DNA of 64,000 nt from Gordonia hydrophobica NBRC 16057 (GCF_001592365.1 NZ_BCWU01000005.1:62001-126000); one strand, 5' to 3'. Shown: positions 26,811-35,961, counted from the first letter of the stretch. The notes: generated from the sequence alone by a model not told the origin. Numbers and translations are program-made.

Positions 26811-29800
26811 GCTCCGCCAGCTGTCGCGCCTTGGTCAGGGCGGCCGACGTGCCGGGACGGGCCGCGATGTCGGCGATCCCGGGCCAGGTGGCGGCGGACT
26901 CCGGCGCGAGTCGTCGATCGACGGCCTCGGCAAGGTAGGGGCGGCACTGGAGCGCGACGTCGAGCACCCGGTTCAGCCAGCGCGGCACCGCGTCGAGTGT
27001 CGCGGCATACGCGATCGACTCGGTGAGCAGGGGCCACAGCGCGGGCATCGTCGTCGGTTCCAACTCCAGGATGCGGACGAGACGGGCCGGACTCACCGCG
27101 TCGCAGCGGATCAGTTGGCGAGTGACGAGCGCGACCGTGTCGGCGCTCGCGACGCCTCGGTCGATCAGTCGGGGCAGTTCGTAACGACCGGCGTCGTTCT
27201 CGTCGCACAACGCTGCGATCGGCTTCGCCAGCAGAGACGTGGGCAGTCGGGAACTGTGCCGACTGCGCGGCGGTGCGTCGACGTCACCGACCCCGTCGCG
27301 GCGGCGTTCGACGGCGATGCGCTTGTTCGTCGCATCCCAGTGGAGCCACGCGGGCATGGGCTCGGGATCGTCACTCGCGGAATCGAACGCAGCACTGTAC
27401 TCGACGCCCTGGTCCTGCCCCTCGTGCTCGAGCGCGTAGATCCACGTGCCCGCGAGATCGAATGCACGGCCCGGCAGTTCCGGATACGTGAGGGTGACGA
27501 CCATGGCGCGCGTCTTCGCGGCGGGATCGCGCCAGCGAGCAGTGATGGTCGCACCATCGTCGATGGTGGGTGCGCCGCCGATCCTCTCGTTCCAGATCTC
27601 ACGGAACGGGCGGTCGGTGAGTGCGGCGACGGTCTTGATCGCCGGCTGTCGTGTGGGCGCAGCGGAAATCGTGCCGCCGAGGCCGACGACCAGGGAACGC
27701 GCGTCGGTGACCGCGATCGACGAGCCGGAGCGGGCGGCGACGGCGCGCAGCCCCGGCACGGCGAGAGAATCCTTCGGTGCAGCGCCGGCGGCGACGGCCC
27801 GTTCCACGGACGGCAGCAGACGGCTCGCGAGGGCGACGATGTCCGCGGTGCCCGCGGGAATGCGGGGTGCGTGCGCGGCGTCGGCGAGGATCTCGTCGAC
27901 GATCGGCCAGACGAAGGCGAGAGCCCCGGCCTGCGCGAGGTGGTCCAGCAGTCGGGCGATCATCGGGCGGCTCGGCGCGTAGGCGCCGCCGAACAGGCCG
28001 ATCGGTCCCGGGCGGAGGAGGCCACGCTCGAAGGCTGCGGCGAGACCAGTGAGGTAACCGGGGGAATCGCGGATGCTCGATTCGTCGACGGTCAGCAGTT
28101 CGCGGATGGACGTCGGGGAGAGCGGGACGCTGCGGCGGACCCGCTGTGCGACGTCGACCGTGCTGCTCACGTAGCCGTCGTGGTGGTCGATCCAGGTGGG
28201 GAAGGTCGTGAGGTTCTGATCGCCGTACCAGGTGCGGGCGATCTCGACGTCGAACGTCGTGAGCCATCGCGTCTTCGTCAGACTGCCGGGCGTGGTGAGT
28301 CCGCGGCGGTTCTCCGGATCGGGCGCCGGTTCGCGGAGCGGCTCGCGCAGTGCCGCCGCGGCGAGTTTTCCAGCGTGCGTGGGGCCGCGGCGGTACCGGT
28401 CGACCGTCACGTCGACGGCGTCGATCGCAGCGAGCGTTATGGCGTCGAGCAGCGCGGTGTCGGTGCGCGTGAGGGCGAGCAGCAGATCACTCTCGGCGAC
28501 CGCACGGCCCGCGGCCTCGTACGCGCGCAGGCCGGCGAGCAGGTCCGCCGGATGGATGCGCAGATCCACCCACGACGGGGTGGAGAGCAGGACCGGGATC
28601 TCCCCGAGGCGGGCGAACAGCGACCGTTCGCGTGCCGACCCCAGCGACGTCGCAGCGTCGTCCCGGCAGGAGGGGTCGCCGCAGTCGCAGGGGGCAGCGA
28701 CGTGCCGCAGGCCGGCGCCGACCGAGTCGTCGACCCCGCTCAGCACGCTGCGGACGCCGTCGAGGTCGGTGTGCGAGAGAGCCGCGGTGAGGGCCAGGAA
28801 CCGTTCGACGGTCACGTCGACCGTGGCATCGTCGCGGCGTGCGTACAGTTCGCGAGCGGTGTCGACCAGGGCGTCGAGGGTGACGGGCCCGGCGTCGAAC
28901 CGCGGCACCTCCCACACCGCGGGCGTCGGAATCCAGTCGATGAGCTCGACGCGCGCCGACACCGGTGACGCCACGCTCACCGCCCACGCCTGCGTCAGCT
29001 TCGTCAGCGCAGTGGCGAGTCCGCGGACGTCGGCGACGGTCTCGACGGCGGCGAGGACCTCGTCGGTCACCGCATCGGACGGTCGTGGGCGGGCGGTCAG
29101 TGCGGTGATGATCGCCTTGCGGGTCTTGGTGGGCGTCGCCGACAGTGCCGTCGTGACGATGTCGGGCAGGATGTCGTCGTCGCAGGTCGCGATCAGCATC
29201 GGCGCGATGGTCGCGGTGACCGGGGAGACGCCCGCGGCGAGGACCGGGACGAGTTGCTCGGTGCGGCCGACGAACTCGCTGTCGTCGACCTGTAGATCGA
29301 CCGTCAGGAACTCCAACCAGCCGGACTTGTCTCCGGGACGCTGAGCGGTGTCGAGGCCGTCGAAGGCGAGGTCGATCGCATCGTCGCGATCGAGCAGACC
29401 GCGCGCGACGCCTGCCGCGAGGACGGCGCGGAACGGGCCGGTCAGCGCGACGCCCGCGTGCGCCGCGGCGATCGCGTGCGCGGAGAATCGGCGGGTGAGG
29501 GCATCGGCGTCGGGCACACGGATATGAGTCCAGATCTCGCTGTGCGAGTCGCACAGCACGGCGTCGGAGAACACCGCCCAGTCCTTCAGATACTCCACGC
29601 TGTCGGGCACCGGGATGTCCGCCAGGTCGGCGGCGCGGATCGCGATGGAGCCGTAGGCGGTCGGGCCGTGCGTGGAGCCGCGCCGAGAGCTCACGCACGC
29701 GGCGGTGACGAACTGCGCGGTGAACGCCGGTCCGCGGTCGGCGATCAGTCGCGCGGCGATCACCGGATCCACCTCCCAAGACAGGACGGCCAGTGCGCGG

Positions 29801-30081
29801 CGGGCGTCGACGCCGATCGCGATCGCGAAGAGAGCGAGACGGCCGGGGTCGGTGTCTCCGAGGTTCCATTGCCAGCTCCACGAGCCGCGCGCGTGTTCAC
29901 CGAACGAACCCCACTCACCCTTGCCCAGACCCGCGCGGGCCTCGCGGCGCTGCTCCGGGGTGCCGATGTCGGCGGCGGCGAGGCGCTCGAGCGGGAGGTC
30001 GTGCCAGCCGAGATCGTGGTAGATGTCGATCGCGCGCTGCCGTGCGGGCGGGAGGGTTCCAGTCGGGGATGCGTCAGTCAT
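26791..30081 (-). CDS. Large DUF6493-like protein paired with a SWIM protein
   Basis: 1096 residues, no signal peptide or membrane segment; long alpha-helical, repeat-like stretches suggest a HEAT-type scaffold. A compact cysteine cluster, CDCGDPSC, near residue 470 could bind zinc. The C-terminal 250 residues contain Trp-rich strands (WLHWDATNKRIAVERR) and may be a separate domain. I recall such proteins as DUF6493 with extra domains, next to SWIM genes in actinobacteria, and in some genomes also next to MoxR and VWA genes, which are absent here. Starts inside the SWIM gene (8-base overlap ATGACTGA), so translation is coupled. Function unknown. Confidence 0.7.
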   Translation of the reverse strand: MTDASPTGTLPPARQRAIDIYHDLGWHDLPLERLAAADIGTPEQRREARAGLGKGEWGSFGEHARGSWSWQWNLGDTDPGRLALFAIAIGVDARRALAVLSWEVDPVIAARLIADRGPAFTAQFVTAACVSSRRGSTHGPTAYGSIAIRAADLADIPVPDSVEYLKDWAVFSDAVLCDSHSEIWTHIRVPDADALTRRFSAHAIAAAHAGVALTGPFRAVLAAGVARGLLDRDDAIDLAFDGLDTAQRPGDKSGWLEFLTVDLQVDDSEFVGRTEQLVPVLAAGVSPVTATIAPMLIATCDDDILPDIVTTALSATPTKTRKAIITALTARPRPSDAVTDEVLAAVETVADVRGLATALTKLTQAWAVSVASPVSARVELIDWIPTPAVWEVPRFDAGPVTLDALVDTARELYARRDDATVDVTVERFLALTAALSHTDLDGVRSVLSGVDDSVGAGLRHVAAPCDCGDPSCRDDAATSLGSARERSLFARLGEIPVLLSTPSWVDLRIHPADLLAGLRAYEAAGRAVAESDLLLALTRTDTALLDAITLAAIDAVDVTVDRYRRGPTHAGKLAAAALREPLREPAPDPENRRGLTTPGSLTKTRWLTTFDVEIARTWYGDQNLTTFPTWIDHHDGYVSSTVDVAQRVRRSVPLSPTSIRELLTVDESSIRDSPGYLTGLAAAFERGLLRPGPIGLFGGAYAPSRPMIARLLDHLAQAGALAFVWPIVDEILADAAHAPRIPAGTADIVALASRLLPSVERAVAAGAAPKDSLAVPGLRAVAARSGSSIAVTDARSLVVGLGGTISAAPTRQPAIKTVAALTDRPFREIWNERIGGAPTIDDGATITARWRDPAAKTRAMVVTLTYPELPGRAFDLAGTWIYALEHEGQDQGVEYSAAFDSASDDPEPMPAWLHWDATNKRIAVERRRDGVGDVDAPPRSRHSSRLPTSLLAKPIAALCDENDAGRYELPRLIDRGVASADTVALVTRQLIRCDAVSPARLVRILELEPTTMPALWPLLTESIAYAATLDAVPRWLNRVLDVALQCRPYLAEAVDRRLAPESAATWPGIADIAARPGTSAALTKARQLAELSRTAR

Positions 30082-31426
30082 CGTGGCCTTCGGTGGTGAC
30101 GCCGCCCCGCGAGAGGTAGACGGCGAGGACGTGTTTGCAAGGGCCGCGTCCGGTGCCGTGCCGGAGGTACCAGGGACACGTGCAGCGGCTGTCGTCGATG
30201 CCGTCGTCGGGGCCCAGTTGCACCCGATACTGGCTGCCGGAGGCGCCGCCGACCAGGTACGCGTCGTCGCGCGCGGTGATGGACCCCGACCGGGCGATCG
30301 TACGGGCGCCGACGAGACGCGGATTGTCCTTGTCGACGCGCGACGGGTCGTGGGGGAGTTCGCGGTGGAACCAGCTCTCGTCGTGCGCGTCCCATCCGAC
30401 GCGTCCGGAGACGGCGAGGACGGCGAGCGCGTCCGTCACGCGCCGGGCGGTCAGTCCGCTGTCGGCGGCGAGTCTCGGGATGTCGATGCGCGGCTCGAAG
30501 CTCAGGAGCGCGCAGACCAGGTCGGCGTCGTCGAGCACCTCCGGTCGGGCCAGCGATCCCAGCAGGCTGCCTTCGCCGGAGAAACCGCGCCACGCTTGTT
30601 CGGTGAGCCCGAGGGTGAGTCGGGCGCCGGGGAGGTCGACCTCGAACACCGACGGCGCCTCGCCGGAGCCGAGCGCGTAGGCGGTGAGCCCGTTCGCGTG
30701 GATCAGGAGGCGTTTCAATGCGGACAGCCGCTGCAGTCCGTCGACGTAGACGCCGCCCGCTGTCGGGCGCGATGACAGGCGCGCCCCGGTACGGTCGGGC
30801 ACCAGCCAGCCGGTGCGACCGGCCGAGGTGGCGTGCGGCAGGGTGCCGAGGAAGGCACGGGTCTGTCGACGATCCAGGGTGAACGCGGCCGTCGCCGGGC
30901 GATGCATGTGCGCGACGTTCCCGAGCGCCCGCACCCAGCGGTCGGGCATCTGCACCGGGTGCTCGGATTCGGTGCGATCGAGCGTCGAGACCGTGAGTCC
31001 GTCGTCTCCGACGTTCATGTGCAGCAGCTCGGTGCGGCGGATCTTCGTCAACGCGGACCGCATGGCCGGGTTGATGTCGACATTGGTGGTGCCGAAACCG
31101 ATGTCGCCGCCGTCGAGCCCGGATCCTAGGAGATCGAGGCGGGCGTAGACGCCGTTGCATGCGGAGAAGCACTCGGCGCGGAGACGGTCGCCCTGTGCGC
31201 TGAGGACGGGGTCGCGCAGACTTGTGGGCGTGTACTGGAAGTAGCGGGTCGCCGTGACGTCGGCCAAGACCAGCAGTCCTTGCGCGAGGGTGGCCGGGTG
31301 GACGGCGAACCCGTGGAAGAAGCTGGGTGAGGCGGTGACCCCGGTCGGCGTGAGGGCCGGTGCCAGTGCGAGTCCCAGGCCGCCGTCGGGAGCGACTCGC
31401 GATTCGGCGAGGAAGGTTCGTGTCAC
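30074..31426 (-). CDS. SWIM zinc-finger protein
   Basis: 450 residues. The C-terminal SWIM motif is CTCPWYLRHGTGRGPCKHV (CxCx(n)CxH), which binds zinc and usually contacts nucleic acid or protein. The preceding 380 residues have no domain I recognise apart from a possible winged-helix stretch (IPRLAADSGLTARRVTDALA). GTG start with TACGAT six bases upstream and no Shine-Dalgarno. First gene of a tightly overlapped pair with the 1096-residue protein; the two very likely work together. Confidence 0.8.
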   Translation of the reverse strand: MTRTFLAESRVAPDGGLGLALAPALTPTGVTASPSFFHGFAVHPATLAQGLLVLADVTATRYFQYTPTSLRDPVLSAQGDRLRAECFSACNGVYARLDLLGSGLDGGDIGFGTTNVDINPAMRSALTKIRRTELLHMNVGDDGLTVSTLDRTESEHPVQMPDRWVRALGNVAHMHRPATAAFTLDRRQTRAFLGTLPHATSAGRTGWLVPDRTGARLSSRPTAGGVYVDGLQRLSALKRLLIHANGLTAYALGSGEAPSVFEVDLPGARLTLGLTEQAWRGFSGEGSLLGSLARPEVLDDADLVCALLSFEPRIDIPRLAADSGLTARRVTDALAVLAVSGRVGWDAHDESWFHRELPHDPSRVDKDNPRLVGARTIARSGSITARDDAYLVGGASGSQYRVQLGPDDGIDDSRCTCPWYLRHGTGRGPCKHVLAVYLSRGGVTTEGHDD

Positions 31427-31477
31427 GAGCTCATCGTAGGTTCGCGGCGTGACACGATCGCGCCATCAGTCGACCGT

Positions 31478-32077
31478 TCAGCCGACGGCCGTGAATCCTG
31501 CGGACTCAGCCGTCGGTGCGGTCGCGAACCAGAGGTCGGGCTTGACGGCCGCGTAGTCGGCATCGGTCGGGCGATGGTATCGGCCGCTCTCGACGACGGC
31601 CTTGATCTCGTAGCCGTCGGGGGCGCGCATCCCGTCCTCGAGCAGCGGACGCGAGGCGCCGATCGGCAGCGGGACCGCACCGCCTTCGGAGGGAACCCGT
31701 GCACCGGGGCGTACCGGACGCGCGGCGGCCTCGGCGAGTGCCTCCGCGTGGGCGATCGCCTCGGCGGCGCTGGACGCCCGCCCGGACGCGAGAGCGGCCA
31801 ATCGCGCGGAGCGCTCAGAACTCACGGCCGGGAATCCCGGTCCGGTCGCCGGCGTGTAGGTGGTGAAGTCGTACTCGCCGCGACCACGCACCGTCGCGAG
31901 GATCAGGACGGCCACCGGCAGCAGCAACAGCAGCATCCACCACCACGCGGAGACGCCGCCGGAGGACCCCTCGGCGACGATGTCGATGTCGCCGGCGTGT
32001 GCGATCCCGGGCGCGGACAGAACCGCCGCGATCCCGGCGGTGAGTCCGAACATGAGGGCGCGTCGTCGCGTCGTCAT
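31478..32077 (-). CDS. Membrane-anchored sunset-domain protein
   Basis: 199 residues. A signal-like N-terminus (MTTRRRALMFGLTAGIAAVL, with AHAGD as likely cleavage site), a second hydrophobic span WWWMLLLLLPVAVLILATV, an Ala-rich linker, and a C-terminal sunset domain: YEIKAVVESGRYHRPTDADY with WFATAPTAESAGF. Sunset domains are extracellular or wall-associated modules of unknown ligand in Corynebacteriales, including ArfC variants. ATG preceded by AGGAGG. Topology is uncertain because two hydrophobic stretches are present. Confidence 0.7.
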   Translation of the reverse strand: MTTRRRALMFGLTAGIAAVLSAPGIAHAGDIDIVAEGSSGGVSAWWWMLLLLLPVAVLILATVRGRGEYDFTTYTPATGPGFPAVSSERSARLAALASGRASSAAEAIAHAEALAEAAARPVRPGARVPSEGGAVPLPIGASRPLLEDGMRAPDGYEIKAVVESGRYHRPTDADYAAVKPDLWFATAPTAESAGFTAVG

Positions 32078-32209
32078 CACTGGCGAGTCCTCCTGGCTGA
32101 ATCGCGCGGGCGAGTGGTTCGCCCAAAACTCTAGCCACCCGGTGCGACGCCGTGCGCAGGACCGCCCCAAACGGTGCTCGACGGCGCGGCGGCGCCGTTC
32201 AATTCACTG

Positions 32210-32282
32210 TGCTCCCGGCAGGATTCGAACCTGCGACACCCGCTTTAGGAGAGCGGTGCTCTATCCCCTGAGCTACGAGAGC
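32210..32282 (-). tRNA. tRNA-Arg(CCT)
   Basis: 73 bases on the minus strand. Acceptor GCTCTCG pairs with CGGGAGC (one G-U pair). Anticodon stem CCGCT/AGCGG encloses the loop CTCCTAA, giving anticodon CCT for AGG codons. The T arm is GCAGG-TTCGAAT-CCTGC. No CCA is encoded. Its first eight bases (32275-32282) are also the end of the 146-bp direct repeat that flanks the accessory segment. Confidence 0.93.
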
Positions 32283-32420
32283 TGGGACTGGCTGGGGTTG
32301 GGCGGACGATCGTGATCGGTCGCCGGGCCAGTCGTGTCGGCGGTGTGGATGGGGATCGAGTCGCCGACGGGGAAAGTGTACGTGAGGTGGTGTACGCAAC
32401 GGGCAACACCTCGCGTCCCG
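32275..32420. repeat. Left 146-bp direct repeat of the accessory segment
   Basis: Matches 35945-36090 at offset 3670 with only four mismatches (32371, 32388, 32394, 32399). It starts eight bases inside the 5' end of tRNA-Arg and extends upstream of it. Identity ends sharply at both sides. Behaves like an attachment-site duplication or a recombination scar. Confidence 0.9.
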
Positions 32421-32960
32421 TGGGCCGCGAGGTCAGGTGGTGTCGGCGGTTGGCCTGGTGTGATGCCTCCGTAAGTGGGTGGTGTGTGTCGCTATGCGGC
32501 GGTTGGTGGGTCTGTTGCGGTGGATCGTTCGCGTTGCCAGAGCATGCGTGCATAGGCGTTGCGGGCCAGGGTGTGCCCGAGCATGACATGGGCGTCGACC
32601 AGATTCGCATCCCCATCACCTCCGGACCTCGTGGCGGCCGCGCCGTCACGCGCACCTACCGCACCGGATCGGGTCTGATGGTCACCGCAGCCGGACACCG
32701 GCCCAGCGCCTCGGCCGTTCAGTACTACGCCATCGTGCCGTGACTCGTAGAGGTGGCACGTGCGATCGACCGGCGGTTGGCGGCTGTACGAGCCTGAAGA
32801 ACTGCGCGAAGGGACCTTGCCTCCATGGGGAGCGATCCGCTAGCTATCCATGGACTATCGTAGGACCGTCGCGGCACGTCACACACTGTGTGTTCGCTGG
32901 GGTGGTTGCGATCCCGGTCCATAGATTCTTCCGTGAACCCACTGGTCAAACATCATCTGG
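32421..32960. other. No supported gene
   Basis: 540 bases between the left repeat and the promoter of the first accessory gene. ORFs exist on both strands (for example 32312-32743 plus, 32492-32698 minus) but none has a recognisable domain or ribosome-binding site. They may be remnants of a lost gene. Confidence 0.5.
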
Positions 32961-32974
32961 TATATTTTCCGGTA
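32958..32974 (+). promoter_or_regulatory. Extended -10 promoter, leaderless
   Basis: TGG-TATATT (32958-32966) is a strong extended -10, seven bases before the ATG at 32974, with no Shine-Dalgarno. Unusually AT rich for this genome. Drives the accessory two-gene unit. Confidence 0.6.
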
Positions 32975-33588
32975 TGAAATCCGCGTATGAATCTGAGGCG
33001 GTTCTCGCTGACCTCGGCAGCAAGGTTGTTGACGGTATTGCCGTTGCGGTTCGCGACACCCGGACGGACTTCACGACCTACCGCGAGCAGCATCCGACGT
33101 GGGTAGCTGAGCACTCCGAAAGGGGCTTGGCCAATTGGATTCACGACCGCCTTTGGGCGCACCTGCAACGGCAGCTGGAGCACCTCGACGATTGTTTCTT
33201 CGACAACGACGAACCCGAACGACACTTCCGTGTCGGCACGCGCTACCACTTCCGTGCTAAGCGACACAGTGAGGACGGCGCAGTCGCGACCTATCCGACG
33301 CAAGGCGCACTGGAGTTCATGGAGCAAGAACTCTTTATCGATGGAATGGAAGAGGTTCGACTTCTCGGCGGCTACACCTGGGACCGCGAGGAGCGCGCGA
33401 TCCTCCAGCCCGTGATCACCCTTCGAGACTCGCGCGACAACGTGATTTGGCTGGAAGCCCTCATCGAACCAACAAGTGGCGTCGCGGCAACACCGCTGAC
33501 GCCGGTCGATCCCACACTGCCAACCCTGCCTGATGTCGTCACCAACGAAGACGACAATGGCATCGGTGGGGCAGCTGGCCGACAATGA
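32974..33588 (+). CDS. Unrecognised 204-residue protein coupled to ImmA/IrrE
   Basis: I do not recognise a family. It begins MKSAYESEAVLADLGSKVVD; a helical N-terminal half (ANWIHDRLWAHLQRQLEHL) leads to a basic and aromatic strand region (FRVGTRYHFRAKRHSEDG) and a C-terminal part (GGYTWDREERAILQPVITLR) that ends in a Pro and Asp-rich tail. No signal peptide, membrane span or catalytic motif. The stop overlaps the XRE-ImmA start (ATGA), so the two proteins are made together; it may be the partner or substrate of that protease, or the effector it controls. Confidence 0.75.
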   Translation: MKSAYESEAVLADLGSKVVDGIAVAVRDTRTDFTTYREQHPTWVAEHSERGLANWIHDRLWAHLQRQLEHLDDCFFDNDEPERHFRVGTRYHFRAKRHSEDGAVATYPTQGALEFMEQELFIDGMEEVRLLGGYTWDREERAILQPVITLRDSRDNVIWLEALIEPTSGVAATPLTPVDPTLPTLPDVVTNEDDNGIGGAAGRQ

Positions 33589-34619
33589 GTCGCCTCGGCG
33601 GCCTGATCGAGACTCTCCGGATTGCACGGGGATGGACACAGACCGAGCTGGCAGCTCGGTCCGGAGTCCGACAGGTGACGATCTCTCGCTACGAGCATGG
33701 CCTACGCGAGCCTGACGACGCTGCCCTCCGCTCGCTTGCGGCGGCCTTCAAAGTGTCCAAGGAGTTCCTTGAACACGGTCAGCGACGTAAAGCTGCACTG
33801 GCCGTAGACGTGCATATGCGTCGACGGGCGACTGCCAAGGCTGGCGTGTGGCGTCAATACGAGGCACGCCTCAATGAGTATCGACTGCACGCCAGTCGAC
33901 TCTTCGAGGAAGTGTCCTTGCAAGCCGAACAGATTGTCCCGCATTTCGACGGTGAAGACCCTGAAGCGGCGGCCCGAATGGTGCGTATGCAGTGGCGCTT
34001 GCCGGTTGGACCAGTTCGATCTCTAGTCGCGTGGCTCGAAGCAGCCGGATGCCTAGTCATCACTGAGGACTTCGGAACATCTCGCCTAGACGGGCTCTCC
34101 CAGTGGATCGACGACCATCCTGTCATGCTGATCAATTCCGCTATGCCGACTGACCGTCAACGGTGGACCCTCGCGCACGAGCTTGGTCACCTCGTACTGC
34201 ACAACGAGTATGTTGACGGCGACGTCGAGGCTGACGCGGACGCATTCGCCGCAGCGTTTCTTATGCCGACGGAGATGATCCGTACGAGCCTCACTAAACC
34301 GACGCTCGGACGACTGATTGACTTGAAGCAAGAGTGGGGAGTATCGATCGCAGCGCTTATTCAACGTGCTCGCTCGCTGGGAACGATCACCGATGCCGAG
34401 CGAACGCGTTTGTTCAAGATGCTCAGTGCGAAGGGCTACCGGATTGACGAGCCCGGCTCCGACCGGATACCACCGGAGGTTCCCAGACTTCGTGAGCATC
34501 TACGACTTGCCCTCGAATCGCGGGGACACGGCGATAAAGACATTGCTGCGATCGTTGGGTATGCCTCCGCGAGGGATAACACTCTCTTGCCTGCGCCCAA
34601 GCGACTCCGCGCTGTATAG
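33585..34619 (+). CDS. XRE-family regulator fused to ImmA/IrrE metallopeptidase
   Basis: 344 residues. An N-terminal Cro/C1 helix-turn-helix (LIETLRIARGWTQTELAARS, then GVRQVTISRYEHGLREP, about residues 7-60), a linker, then a COG2856 zinc peptidase with WTLAHELGHLVLHNEY (HExxH at about residue 198) and the downstream acidic ADAFAAAFLMP that supplies the third ligand. Such proteins cleave or switch repressors in mobile elements, stress response and toxin-antitoxin modules. Carrying both domains, it can act as sensor and regulator of its own operon. Translationally coupled to the 204-residue protein. Confidence 0.9.
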   Translation: MSRLGGLIETLRIARGWTQTELAARSGVRQVTISRYEHGLREPDDAALRSLAAAFKVSKEFLEHGQRRKAALAVDVHMRRRATAKAGVWRQYEARLNEYRLHASRLFEEVSLQAEQIVPHFDGEDPEAAARMVRMQWRLPVGPVRSLVAWLEAAGCLVITEDFGTSRLDGLSQWIDDHPVMLINSAMPTDRQRWTLAHELGHLVLHNEYVDGDVEADADAFAAAFLMPTEMIRTSLTKPTLGRLIDLKQEWGVSIAALIQRARSLGTITDAERTRLFKMLSAKGYRIDEPGSDRIPPEVPRLREHLRLALESRGHGDKDIAAIVGYASARDNTLLPAPKRLRAV

Positions 34620-34762
34620 GCGGGCACAGCTCCTCAACGCACACGACTCCTGTGCTGGTCTGCCGGACTGGTGTCGCGAGAGTGCGGTAACGGCTTGTAC
34701 TGGGGGTCGGCCGCTCGCTCCTACCGCCGCTGTTGTCATACGGTCGTGGTAGGGGTGGCAAC

Positions 34763-35414
34763 ATGACTCCGACGATGGCATTGCCTGCCCTTGCTGACTT
34801 CCACCGATCGATGCTTGCTTGCGGTGCGCGGAGGGCGCACTTCACCATCCAGAGTAAGGGCAGGGCGATTGGCGTCGACTTCTACACTGACTCCAAGCCG
34901 TTTGAGCTGGTTTTCTCGTACAAGTTGTTCAACCCGGTGCTGATTGAGGTGCGTCCAGGCTACCGGGTGCCAATCATCCTTGACGATCAGTACTTCCCGA
35001 TGCGGGACCTTCTCGGCATCGAGTCAGGTGGCGATGGACCGTGGAAGCCGAAGGACTTTCTTTGCAAAGCTCAATGGACTGATTCCGGAGCGCTACGTCG
35101 AAGACTCACACGAGTGTCGGCCGGAGCATGCTGCCCGCTACCCTCGCCTCGACATTGAGGACGCGGACAAGACCATGTACTGGTATCACAAGGACTGGGT
35201 CCAGATGGGCGTCACCGGCGAACGGCTCCAGTCCCTGCCGTCACCGGCGAATCTCGCGAAGACCGAACGCCTGCTCGGTGTCGGGATGGCGGACTTCTGC
35301 CGTCGACGGCACATCAGTATCTGTTGGACTGCGCGTAAAGGTGACGAATCGGCGCATCGCGTCGCTGACATTGAACAAAGCCTCGGATTTCGAAGGCCAG
35401 CAGCAGGAGTGTGA
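34763..35414 (+). pseudogene. Frameshifted DUF6037-like gene
   Basis: Two overlapping frames read as one protein of about 217 residues if one base is removed near TTTCTTT (35057-35063). Frame 1 gives MTPTMALPALADFHRSMLAC through GGDGPWKPKDF and would stop at 35158 after about 131 residues. The second frame continues FFAKLNGLIPERYVEDSHEC to the stop at 35414. The FF-x(5)-IPERY join resembles DUF6037 proteins, of unknown function and often in accessory regions (moderate recall). AGGGGTGG precedes the ATG. Could be a true mutation, a sequencing error or programmed slippage. Confidence 0.6.
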
Positions 35415-35540
35415 ACCGGTGCGCTGGGGCGTGGTGGGCCGAACCAGTAATCGCAGGGTGTCGCCACCAGGTCATCTGACGCCAAATGAGACCTCCCGCA
35501 GCACGATGGTGGTGGGAAACCCGGATGCAATCCTGTCGCC

Positions 35541-35762
35541 ATGACACAAATAGACACCCTCTTGGGCTCAATCCTGGCAGTACTCGCAATCGCAATGTGG
35601 ACCGGCGGCGTCCTGGCATTTGCGATTGCTTCCGTCCTCATCATTCGGTCCAGCGGTTCACCGCGCCCCAGACTTGTCGCCTGTGCCTGCTTCGGCGTCG
35701 CACTCTGTCTGGTCGCATCGCTGGTTCTGCTGCCGAAAGCGGTCGGATTGGTTGGTGTCTGA
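35541..35762 (+). CDS. Small two-span membrane protein
   Basis: 73 residues. Two hydrophobic segments, LLGSILAVLAIAMWTGGVLA and LVACACFGVALCLVASLVLL, separated by a short basic loop (RSSGSPRPR). No family recognised. No Shine-Dalgarno is evident. Last reading frame before the right repeat. Such small proteins in accessory segments are sometimes membrane toxins or effectors, but nothing here proves that. Confidence 0.5.
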   Translation: MTQIDTLLGSILAVLAIAMWTGGVLAFAIASVLIIRSSGSPRPRLVACACFGVALCLVASLVLLPKAVGLVGV

Positions 35763-35936
35763 GGAGGCAGGGACACTGGGCCAGCGACAGGCTGCGATCG
35801 TGCCGATGTTGCTACCAGCGTCGATTTGCAGTGCCCCTCCGGCGGAGGGGCGGGCGAGTTACGTTACGAATTGGCTCGATCCGGGTTACGACGGCCAGCG
35901 TCGCGATCCCCGGACCTCAACCGACGTGAACTTCAT

Positions 35937-35961
35937 CCAGTCCCACGAGAGCTGGGACTGG
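35937..35961. repeat. Palindrome at the segment/repeat junction
   Basis: CCAGTCCCA (35937-35945), CGAGAGC, TGGGACTGG (35953-35961): perfect nine-base arms. The left arm is unique to this copy; at 32275 the matching position is tRNA sequence instead. Could be the crossover site of a recombinase or a transcription stop. Confidence 0.6.

Noticed and set aside
32312-32743. Possible genes in the left part of the accessory segment
   Set aside because: Frames on both strands lack recognisable domains and ribosome-binding sites; one overlaps the direct repeat. Left as gene-free.
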